This document shows, in pieces, positions 1 through 5,650 of a stretch of DNA of 6,531 nucleotides. Each line of letters starts with the position of its first letter. Positions within the stretch are counted from its first letter, which is position 1. Source of the stretch: an uncultured Bacteroidota bacterium (GTDB lineage Bacteria; Bacteroidota; Bacteroidia; Chitinophagales; Saprospiraceae). The DNA lies in the NCBI GenBank assembly GCA_937926185.1, contig CALEYM010000251.1, positions 1 to 6,531 on the forward strand, in the 5' to 3' direction. Both the position numbers and the translations under genes were made by a program. The notes beneath the pieces were generated by a model, which saw only the letters and a program-made list of their open reading frames with translations, ran no database searches and was not told the origin of the DNA.

Positions 1-2065
1 GCTCCAGCCCGTGCTTACGCTTGATGAAGGTGGGGATGTACTCCAATGGCCCCGGACGGTACAGGGCGTTCATGGCGATGAGGTCGGCGAACTGGTCGGG
101 CTTCAGTTCGCGCAGGTATTTCTGCATGCCCGCGCTTTCGAACTGGAAGGTGCCGTTGGTGGCGCCGGCCTGGTAGAGTTCGTAGGTTTTGCGGTCGTCG
201 AGCGGGATGTCGTCGATGTCGATTTTGATACCGTGATTTTGCTCGATCATGCGCAGGGCGTCGCGGATGATGGTGAGCGTTTTCAGGCCCAGAAAGTCCA
301 TCTTGATGACGCCGGCCTCTTCTATGGTGTTTCCCTCGTACTGCGTAATAAGCAGATCGGTTTCCTTGGAGGTGCACACGGGAATGATCTCCGTGAGGTC
401 TTTGGGCGCGATAATGATACCGGCTGCGTGGATGCCGGTGTTGCGCACCGACCCTTCGAGTATCATGGCTTCGCGCAGCACCTGGCTTTCGAGGGTACCC
501 TCGGCGGCGAGGTATTCGCGCAGTTTTTTGGCGTTCTCGATGTCGTCCGACATGAGGCCTTCCTTGCTGCGCAGCGAGCCTTCGCCGTCGATAGGAGCGG
601 TGAGCACCCGGTTCAGCGAGGTGCCGGGTTTGTCGGGCACGAGTTTGGCCAGGGCGTTGGACTGGTCGAGCGACAGGTCCATCACCCGGGCCACGTCTTT
701 GATCGACATTTTGGCGGCCATGGTGCCGTAGGTCACGATCTGGGCTACCTGTTGTTTGCCATATTTTTGTACCACGTAGTCGAGTACCTTCTGCCGGCCT
801 TCATCGTCGAAGTCGGTGTCGATATCGGGCATGCTCTTGCGGTCGGGGTTGAGGAAACGTTCGAACAGGAGCTGGTACTTGATGGGGTCGATGTTGGTGA
901 TGCCGATGCAGTAGGCCACGGCCGAGCCGGCCGCCGAGCCGCGCCCGGGCCCCACGAACACGCCGAGGTCGCGGCCCGCCTTGATGAAGTCGGCCACGAT
1001 CAGGAAGTAGCCGGCAAAACCCATCGTTTTGACGGTGTGCAACTCAAAGTTGAGCCGTTCCTCGATTTCAGGGGTGATCTCTTTGTATCGTTCGCGGGCG
1101 CCTTCGAAGGTGAGGTGGCGCAGGTAGTCGTCTTGAGTGGCGAATTCCTGGGGAATAACGAAGTTGGGCAGCAGGATGTCCTGTTTCAGTTTCAGGTGTT
1201 CGCACTTGTCCACGATTTCCATCGTGTTGTCGAGGGCGAAGGGCACATCCTGGAACAGCCGGCCCATTTCTTCCTGGGTTTTAAAGTAGAACTGGTCGTT
1301 CCAGAAGGCGAAGCGCCCGCCTTTCATCACCGTGCCTTCTTCCACGAACTCGCGGATGGCCGGCGTGGCCTGTTTTTCGCCGGTGTTGATGCAGAGCAGG
1401 ATGTCGTGGGCGTTGTAGTCTTTCTGGTCGACGTAATGGGAGTCGTTGGTGCAGATGACTTTGACGTTGTATTCTTTGGCCCAGCGCAGCAGTACTTCGT
1501 TCACCTTGTCCTGTTCTTCCATCTGGTGGCGCTGGATCTCGATGTAGTAGTCTTCACCAAAGATATTGTACCACCACTCGAATTCTTTGCGCGCTTCGGC
1601 CTCGCCTTTGCGCAGGATAGCCTGCGGCACCATCGCGCCGATGCAACAAGTGGTGGCGATGAGGCCTTCGTGGTACTGGAGGATCAGTTCCTTATCGATG
1701 CGCGGGTATTTGCCGTACAACCCCTCGATGTAGCCCAACGAACAGAGTTTGACGAGATTTTTGTAGCCTTCCGGGTTTTTGGCCAGGAAGAGCTGGTGGT
1801 AGCGTTTGTCTTTGTCTTCTTTGGTAAACGTGCGCCGGTGCCGGTCGGCCACCACGTAGAATTCGCAGCCGACGATGGGTTTTACGCCCTCGTGTTTGGC
1901 CGCCTCGGCCACAAATTGGAACGCGCCGAACATGTTGCCGTGGTCGGTGATGGCCAGTGCTTTCATGCCGTCGGCGGCGGCTTTTTTGAAGAGCGCGGGT
2001 ATGGGCGCCGCGCCGTCGAGCAGGGAGTACTGGGTGTGGCAGTGGAGATGGGCGAACGAGGGCAT
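1..2065 (-). CDS. dnaE: DNA polymerase III alpha subunit, N-terminal 688 residues (partial at left edge)
   Basis: Catalytic subunit of the replicative DNA polymerase, which extends primers at the fork. Reading the minus strand from ATG at 2065 gives 688 uninterrupted codons to the window edge. The N-terminal PHP domain (about residues 1-280) begins with HLHCHTQYSLLDG (6-18) and contains TDHGNMFG (40-47), GCEFYV (66-71) and NDSHYV (207-212). The usual nine PHP metal-ligand positions seem filled: H6, H8, D17, H42, E68, H90, C140 or C141, D208, H210. The polymerase palm carries GPGRGSAAGSA and MPDIDTDF, with catalytic D414 and D416. The third catalytic aspartate is D590 in KMDFLGLKTLTII. The visible part ends just after YRPGPLEYIPTFIKRKHG. 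Family members have roughly 1,100-1,500 residues, so about half is present; the beta-clamp-binding and OB regions lie outside. An in-frame TAA lies six codons upstream of the ATG, which supports this start. No Shine-Dalgarno is visible. The identification is firm; an active PHP exonuclease is inference. Confidence 0.97.
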   Translation of the reverse strand, partial: MPSFAHLHCHTQYSLLDGAAPIPALFKKAAADGMKALAITDHGNMFGAFQFVAEAAKHEGVKPIVGCEFYVVADRHRRTFTKEDKDKRYHQLFLAKNPEGYKNLVKLCSLGYIEGLYGKYPRIDKELILQYHEGLIATTCCIGAMVPQAILRKGEAEARKEFEWWYNIFGEDYYIEIQRHQMEEQDKVNEVLLRWAKEYNVKVICTNDSHYVDQKDYNAHDILLCINTGEKQATPAIREFVEEGTVMKGGRFAFWNDQFYFKTQEEMGRLFQDVPFALDNTMEIVDKCEHLKLKQDILLPNFVIPQEFATQDDYLRHLTFEGARERYKEITPEIEERLNFELHTVKTMGFAGYFLIVADFIKAGRDLGVFVGPGRGSAAGSAVAYCIGITNIDPIKYQLLFERFLNPDRKSMPDIDTDFDDEGRQKVLDYVVQKYGKQQVAQIVTYGTMAAKMSIKDVARVMDLSLDQSNALAKLVPDKPGTSLNRVLTAPIDGEGSLRSKEGLMSDDIENAKKLREYLAAEGTLESQVLREAMILEGSVRNTGIHAAGIIIAPKDLTEIIPVCTSKETDLLITQYEGNTIEEAGVIKMDFLGLKTLTIIRDALRMIEQNHGIKIDIDDIPLDDRKTYELYQAGATNGTFQFESAGMQKYLRELKPDQFADLIAMNALYRPGPLEYIPTFIKRKHGLE

Positions 2066-2067
2066 CA

Positions 2068-2095
2068 ACGATTTACAATTTACGATTTACGATTG
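2068..2095. repeat. Four tandem heptamers (ACGATTT type) next to the dnaE start codon
   Basis: Four consecutive 7-bp units read ACGATTT, ACAATTT, ACGATTT and ACGATTG on the plus strand. The array ends two bases before the dnaE initiator codon, so on the minus strand it forms the leader where a ribosome binding site would lie. The units read AAATCGT in that direction and contain no purine-rich Shine-Dalgarno. From general familiarity, degenerate ACGATTT heptamers are common between genes in Bacteroidota. Their function is not established, and an effect on dnaE translation would be inference. Confidence 0.8.
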
Positions 2096-2119
2096 GCGCG
2101 GGCGGGGGTAAAGAGTGGG

Positions 2120-2127
2120 CAAATTTA
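2120..2127 (-). promoter_or_regulatory. Candidate dnaE -7 promoter element (TAAATTTG)
   Basis: The minus strand reads TAAATTTG, an exact match to the Bacteroidota -7 consensus TAnnTTTG, 54 bases upstream of the dnaE ATG. Transcription would start a few bases downstream, so the heptamer array would be in the leader. No clear TTTG -33 element is at the expected spacing. The same 16-bp core (GCAAATTTAAAACAAA on the plus strand, 2119-2134) recurs at 3653-3668 before another minus-strand gene, which strengthens the promoter reading. Confidence 0.5.
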
Positions 2128-2158
2128 AAACAAAGTGTGGGATTTATATTGTTTTAAA
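2124..2158. repeat. 10-bp inverted repeat at the dnaE promoter
   Basis: TTTAAAACAA at 2124-2133 is the exact reverse complement of TTGTTTTAAA at 2149-2158, with 15 bases between. The left arm overlaps the candidate dnaE -7 element. It could be a dyad for a regulator in this divergent dnaE/higBA intergenic region. It could also be chance in AT-rich DNA, since both arms are mostly A and T. Confidence 0.4.
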
Positions 2159-2164
2159 AAAATA

Positions 2165-2213
2165 TTTTCACAAAATTTGTAAAAAAGAATTTTCTTCACT
2201 TTTTTTGTGAAAA
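2165..2213 (+). promoter_or_regulatory. Candidate higBA promoter and operator: 11-bp inverted repeat
   Basis: TTTTCACAAAA (2165-2175) and TTTTGTGAAAA (2203-2213) are perfect inverted copies 27 bases apart, ending 12 bases before the higB ATG. Inside the left half is a second palindrome, ACAAAATTTGT (2170-2180). A possible Bacteroidota-type promoter lies between the arms: TTTG at 2176-2179 and, after 20 bases, TTTTTTTG at 2200-2207, which is one mismatch from TAnnTTTG. HigA antitoxins repress their own operons by binding palindromes at the promoter, so this is the natural autoregulation site. The repeat is seen; its binding by HigA is inference. Confidence 0.5.
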
Positions 2214-2225
2214 ATTTGATTGCCA

Positions 2226-2537
2226 ATGACCATTCGTTTCAACAATGATTACCTTGAAGCGCTGTATCAGGGTCATGCCATTCCGGGCAAGCCCAAATTT
2301 GACAAGGTCATTGTGCTGAAATTTAAAAAAACAGTTTTACTGCTGGCGAATGCCGAAAATATCAGTGAAATCCAGAAGATCAATGGTTTGAATTTTGAAC
2401 TCCTGAGCGGAAACTACAAGGGCCATTGTTCTGTGCGGTTTGATAAAAAATATCGCCTCATTTTATTGATCGAAGGAGAGTATTTGCTAAGCGCCGATGC
2501 ATTGATCGCCGAAGATATGACCAATCATTATAAATAA
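2226..2537 (+). CDS. higB: HigB-type toxin, RelE/ParE superfamily (type II toxin-antitoxin)
   Basis: A 103-residue protein of the RelE/HigB toxin superfamily. HigB members are ribosome-dependent mRNA interferases that slow translation when the antitoxin is lost. Family-like features include an N-terminal IRFNNDYLEALYQG (3-16), GKPKF (21-25), the central block LNFELLSGNYKGHCSVRFD (56-74), YRLILLIEG (76-84) and the C-terminal end IAEDMTNHYK (94-103). Length is typical for a single-domain toxin. I chose ATG 2226 rather than the in-frame TTG at 2220 because homologous proteins begin just before IRF. It precedes higA by 36 bases, in the toxin-first order characteristic of hig modules. It uses TTA twice and CTA once, codons absent from long stretches of neighbouring genes, which suggests acquisition. 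The exact RNA target cannot be read from the sequence. Confidence 0.88.
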   Translation: MTIRFNNDYLEALYQGHAIPGKPKFDKVIVLKFKKTVLLLANAENISEIQKINGLNFELLSGNYKGHCSVRFDKKYRLILLIEGEYLLSADALIAEDMTNHYK

Positions 2538-2573
2538 TTTTTTTGGAAATGAAGAGGTTTTAAATAGAAACAC

Positions 2574-2876
2574 ATGAAAAACTTTCAGGTAATTGGAAAA
2601 TCCGGAGCGATTTTAAAAACCGACGTAACCCTGCATCCCGGAGAGTTGCTGAGTATGGAAATTGAAGTGCGCGGCCTCAAAAAAACGGCTTTTGCTGCTT
2701 TATTACAAATACGACCCAGTCAGTTGAGTGAACTTCTGCACGGCAAAAGGCACGTTAGTGCGGCTCTCGCTTTAAAATTGGAGCACATACTCGGAATTAA
2801 TGCCGAGTATTGGATGCGGCTGCAAGTCGCCTATGACATTTTTGTCGAACGGCAGAAAGCGGCTGCGCCGGCCTGA
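2574..2876 (+). CDS. higA: HigA-type antitoxin, XRE-family DNA-binding protein
   Basis: A 100-residue antitoxin that should neutralise HigB by direct binding and repress the operon. The N-terminal part has the HigA-like LHPGELLSMEIEVRGL (20-35). It is followed by an XRE/Cro helix-turn-helix, about residues 36-75, with the turn and recognition helix around IRPSQLSELLHGKR (46-59). The segment LALKLEHILGINAEYWMRLQ (65-84) matches the HigA signature in which a conserved Trp follows the DNA-binding helices. It lies 36 bases downstream of higB on the same strand, so the two are probably cotranscribed. A weak GAAGAGG (2551-2557) lies 16 bases upstream of the ATG, rather far for a Shine-Dalgarno. Four TTA codons in 100 set it apart from nearby genes. 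The Ala-rich tail (KAAAPA) is unremarkable. Confidence 0.9.
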   Translation: MKNFQVIGKSGAILKTDVTLHPGELLSMEIEVRGLKKTAFAALLQIRPSQLSELLHGKRHVSAALALKLEHILGINAEYWMRLQVAYDIFVERQKAAAPA

Positions 2877-3002
2877 ATTTTATTTCTAATCTCCCCATCG
2901 CACGGCAGGACATTAAAGGCAATAAGTGTCGAAATTTATGACAGAAAACCGGAATAAATGTATAAACTATTGCCAAATTATCCGGTACCCACTATTGTCA
3001 GC

Positions 3003-3620
3003 TCAGATTCCCGCTCTCCCCAACTTCTCCCTTAATATCTTTTCGATCAAATCCGCCAGCGACCGCGGGCTGCCGTCTTCCGGCATAGGGCCCCGGTAAT
3101 TTTCCAGCGCATCGCCCACCACGTTGATGAAATGCGTGAGCGTGGCAAAATTTTTTTCCAGCCGGGCGCGGTCTTCCGTTTCCCAGTAGTCGCCTTCGTC
3201 GGTCACCTCCACGGCGTCGAGGTATTTGTTCTCCAGGTATCTGAGCAGTTTTACCAGGGCGATGTGCACGTCGGGTCCGGCAAACTGGGTTTTGACGTGC
3301 ACGTGGTACACCCATTCCGGATCGGAAAAAATATCGGCGGCCATCAGGTTCATGGCGCTGCTCAGCCGTCCGGTGGGGGTGAAGGTGAGTGAAAAAGTTT
3401 CACATTCGGGCGGCGTAAAAAATACGCCTTGCAGCCGCACCGCTTTAACCGGCCCTTCGCCCGGTTCGTCCGGCACATACTGCGCCTCTACTTCAAACAC
3501 TTCGTCGCACATCTGACATGGCCATTTCAGGGATTGGCAGATGTCGGCAATTTCCTCGTTCAGCGCCGGCAGCAGACCGGGGCGGCGTAGGCGGGCGGAG
3601 TAGTGAAGGGTAAGGCCCAT
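3003..3620 (-). CDS. Conserved-looking hypothetical protein, 205 residues, soluble
   Basis: I do not recognise a named family. The protein has 205 residues, no signal peptide and no membrane segment, and is acidic overall, so it is probably cytosolic. It starts MGLTLHYSARLRRPGLLPAL, has an early Cys pair at WPCQMC (33-38), a central, probably beta-rich section, and the segment HVHVKTQFAGPDVHIALVKL (about 105-124) followed by LRYLENKYLDAVEVTDEGDY. The C-terminal third looks helical and charged, ending LIEKILREKLGRAGI. The style resembles unnamed Bacteroidota proteins of about 200 residues with a KTQFAG-like motif, but that is recollection, not a search. It stands alone: convergent with higA (126-base gap) and divergent from the dehydratase-like gene. 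Start ATG 3620 lies 33 bases from a strong -7 element, giving a short leader. Coding potential is supported by codon bias like that of dnaE. Confidence 0.82.
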   Translation of the reverse strand: MGLTLHYSARLRRPGLLPALNEEIADICQSLKWPCQMCDEVFEVEAQYVPDEPGEGPVKAVRLQGVFFTPPECETFSLTFTPTGRLSSAMNLMAADIFSDPEWVYHVHVKTQFAGPDVHIALVKLLRYLENKYLDAVEVTDEGDYWETEDRARLEKNFATLTHFINVVGDALENYRGPMPEDGSPRSLADLIEKILREKLGRAGI

Positions 3621-3653
3621 GCGGCGGGATTTTTAGTGAGCAATTTTGTTGCG

Positions 3654-3661
3654 CAAATTTA
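3654..3661 (-). promoter_or_regulatory. Candidate -7 promoter element (TAAATTTG) of the 205-residue hypothetical gene
   Basis: The minus strand reads TAAATTTG, an exact TAnnTTTG match, 33 bases before the ATG at 3620. It sits in a 16-bp block (plus strand GCAAATTTAAAACAAA, 3653-3668) identical to the block upstream of dnaE at 2119-2134. A TTT at 3686-3688 could be a poor -33 element. The palindrome TTGCGCAA (3649-3656) overlaps the -7 and could be an operator, but there is no other support for that. Confidence 0.5.
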
Positions 3662-3823
3662 AAACAAAAAATTTCCTATCTCTGTAAACGCCCAACAAAA
3701 TTATTAACCAAACCCTGACAGCGGTATCCAGGGGCCGGTAATCCGATTTTTCAATGTCATAGGCGGGGTTGATGCGTATCATGTGTTAAATAAACAATAC
3801 GTCTGTAAGTTGCACGAAGAAAG

Positions 3824-3858
3824 TCATATTTCCCAAGCCGGGTTTTCGCGGGATATGA
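3824..3858 (+). promoter_or_regulatory. Imperfect inverted repeat and possible promoter before the dehydratase-like gene
   Basis: TCATATTTCCC (3824-3834) can pair with GGGATATGA (3850-3858) through nine base pairs with a two-base bulge, around a 15-base loop. The right arm overlaps TATGATTG (3854-3861), one mismatch from the Bacteroidota -7 consensus TAnnTTTG, with a TTTC about 21 bases upstream as a poor -33. Transcription would begin around 3866, giving a leader of about 16 bases. It may be an operator over a promoter or a leader hairpin. The rest of the 261-base gap (3621-3881) shows no gene. Confidence 0.3.
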
Positions 3859-3881
3859 TTGACACGCCAATTTAATTCTAT

Positions 3882-5615
3882 ATGAATACTGCAACACGCC
3901 AACCCGCCGGAAAGGATAGCGTGCCGACCAACAGAAAAGATTCGGCGAACAAGCGACCCGTGGAAGATCAATTCCGGATACACCGCGAACGGCCTTTTAG
4001 GGCCGAAGAGCGCCCAACCACCACGGTATTGGTGGGTGGGCTGTCGCCGACACACGATTACCTGGTGGAAGCCACGCTGCAGGCTTTGGGCGTAAAAGCC
4101 CAAAAACTAACCCCTGACGCATTGGACGACTTTCATACAGGCCGGGAATATGGGAACAACGGGCTGTGCAATCCCTCCTATTTCATGGTGGGCAGCCTGA
4201 TCAACTATTTGAGGGAACTGGAAAATTCGGGTATGAGCAAAGCGGACATCATTGAAAAATACGTGTTTTTCGTAGCGGGCTGTAATGCGCCCTGCCGCTT
4301 TGGAATGGTGGAAACCGAATACCGCATGGCGCTCAAGGATTGCGGTTTCGACGGATTCCGGGTGCTTGTTTTCCAAAACGAAGGCGGCCTGAACCAGCCT
4401 TCCCAAAGCAACGGCCTGGAAGTGAATCCCGCGTTTTTCCTGGCCGTGGTCAATGCCCTGAACCTGGCCGATGTGATCAACGAGTTGGTGTACGCCACCC
4501 GGCCGTACGAGGTAGTGAAAGGGCAAACGGATGCGGTGCGGCAAAAAGCGCTGGACTACCTGTATGAAAAGTTGAAAAACAAGCAAAAGATTCAGTTGAG
4601 TCCCCGCTGGAATGCTTTTTTCAAAACGCTCCGGTTCGATCGACCGGCCGTCTTTATCTATCGTTTTCTCGACCAGATATTCAGCTCCTATTACCCCGAT
4701 GCGCTCCGCGAGGTCAGGAAAATGTTCGGGGAAATAGAGGTCGACCGTTTCCGGTCGAAAGCCGTGGTAAAGATCACCGGCGAGTTTTGGGCGATGACCA
4801 CGGTGGGCGCAGGTAATTTCAACATGTTCCGTTACCTGGAAAGCGAGGGCGCCGTTGTATTGGTAGAACCCGTGGCCTCCCTGATCCAGTTTTTGTTTTC
4901 CAAAGGGATGCTCCGCCACGGCAATCGCCGCGAAATGATCCTGAAAGACCAGGTTAAACACTGGTGGAATATCGGCAAACGGATCGGCAACTACGCTAAA
5001 TATCAAAAGAAATACCTGGTGCTGTGGCTGGGTTGTAAAATATTCCGCCGCGAGTACGCCCGCCTGCAGGACGCGCTGGGCGCCGATCACCATACGCTGA
5101 TCGAACAACATATCCTGCAGGAACTGGCCGGCAAGTATTACAACATCAACATCGAAGGAGGGGAAGGGTATATGGAGATTGCCAAAAACCGCTACTACCA
5201 CGAGCACCACCTGGCGCACATGGTATTGAGCCTGAAGCCGTTCGGCTGTATGCCCAGCACACAATCCGACGGCGTACAGTCGGCGGTAATGGAACTGAAC
5301 CGGGATATGATCTTCCTGCCGCTTGAAACGGCCGCAGAGGGCGAAACGAATGCCCAAAGCCGCGTGCTGATGTCCTTGTCCGACGCCATGATAAAAGCCA
5401 AAAGAGAAGTAGCCGATGCGCGGGCAGCCGTAGGGATTACTATGGAGGAGTTGCGCGCCTACGTAGACCGGCACCCCGAGATGAAGAAGGCAACATATAT
5501 CGTGCCCCGGCGCCCCGGCGTGGTCAATATGGCCGCCCACTTCATCTATCATGTGGATGACCTGATTCGGAAGGAAAAATCTAAACCCCCTCTAAACCCT
5601 CATAAACCTTCATAA
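3882..5615 (+). CDS. 2-hydroxyacyl-CoA dehydratase / CoA-activase-associated superfamily protein (COG3581-like)
   Basis: A 577-residue protein resembling the C-terminal half of large CoA-substrate activase proteins, a region related to the HgdB-type subunits of 2-hydroxyacyl-CoA dehydratases. Those systems use [4Fe-4S] clusters and ATP-driven electron transfer to form ketyl radicals. Diagnostic segments: RPFRAEERPTTTVLVGGLSP (about 37-56); REYGNNGLCNPSYFMVGSL (about 88-106, C96); FFVAGCNAPCRFGMVETEY (about 129-147, C134 and C138); FQNEGGLNQ; TVGAGNFNMFRYLESEGA; KPFGCMPSTQSDGVQS (C456). C96, C134, C138 and C456 are candidate cluster or active-site cysteines. Residues 1-40 are polar, Lys/Arg-rich and probably disordered. 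No ASKHA-type activase domain is in the protein or next to it. The last 11 residues and the stop are encoded by a decamer repeat array. No Shine-Dalgarno precedes ATG 3882, and the next in-frame Met is far inside the domain. Family assignment is good; substrate and reaction are unknown. Confidence 0.82.
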   Translation: MNTATRQPAGKDSVPTNRKDSANKRPVEDQFRIHRERPFRAEERPTTTVLVGGLSPTHDYLVEATLQALGVKAQKLTPDALDDFHTGREYGNNGLCNPSYFMVGSLINYLRELENSGMSKADIIEKYVFFVAGCNAPCRFGMVETEYRMALKDCGFDGFRVLVFQNEGGLNQPSQSNGLEVNPAFFLAVVNALNLADVINELVYATRPYEVVKGQTDAVRQKALDYLYEKLKNKQKIQLSPRWNAFFKTLRFDRPAVFIYRFLDQIFSSYYPDALREVRKMFGEIEVDRFRSKAVVKITGEFWAMTTVGAGNFNMFRYLESEGAVVLVEPVASLIQFLFSKGMLRHGNRREMILKDQVKHWWNIGKRIGNYAKYQKKYLVLWLGCKIFRREYARLQDALGADHHTLIEQHILQELAGKYYNINIEGGEGYMEIAKNRYYHEHHLAHMVLSLKPFGCMPSTQSDGVQSAVMELNRDMIFLPLETAAEGETNAQSRVLMSLSDAMIKAKREVADARAAVGITMEELRAYVDRHPEMKKATYIVPRRPGVVNMAAHFIYHVDDLIRKEKSKPPLNPHKPS

Positions 5616-5650
5616 ACCTTCATAAACCCTCATAAACCCTCATAAACCTT
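5581..5650 (+). repeat. Decamer tandem array A (CATAAACCYT), between convergent genes
   Basis: Seven contiguous 10-bp units: two diverged (CTAAACCCCC, TCTAAACCCT), then five near-identical units matching CATAAACCYT at 5601-5650. The left end is inside the 3' end of the dehydratase-like gene. It encodes that protein's last residues, and its TAA stop (5613-5615) is in the second intact unit. The right end touches the mlaE stop codon (5651-5653) with no gap. Each unit contains TAA on the plus strand, and unit junctions create TGA on the minus strand. Because 10 is not a multiple of 3, these stops cycle through all frames. Array B at the right edge has the same unit in the opposite orientation. 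Confidence 0.92.

Noticed and set aside
249..731. A 160-codon plus-strand open frame inside dnaE
   Set aside because: It overlaps the catalytic region of dnaE on the opposite strand and has no recognisable features.
11..2128. A 705-codon open frame on the plus strand
   Set aside because: It is the in-register antisense of dnaE and exists because dnaE uses no TTA, CTA or TCA codons. Its translation has no recognisable domain, while the opposite strand gives an unmistakable DnaE.
2220..2225. TTG at 2220 as the higB start
   Set aside because: It would add only two residues to a protein whose family begins at MTIRF; ATG 2226 is simpler.
2877..3002. Inverted pairs GGCAATA/TATTGCC (2918-2924, 2968-2974) and ACCGGA/TCCGGT (2948-2953, 2981-2986) as a bidirectional terminator
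   Set aside because: The arms are short, far apart and cross each other, and neither is followed by a U-tract. No convincing terminator is visible between the convergent genes.
4107..5552. A 481-codon open frame on the minus strand
   Set aside because: In-register antisense of the dehydratase-like gene, produced by the same codon bias; the plus-strand protein has clear family motifs.
5581..5650. Decamer array as a CRISPR array
   Set aside because: Units are only 10 bp, directly adjacent and without spacers, and no cas gene is present.
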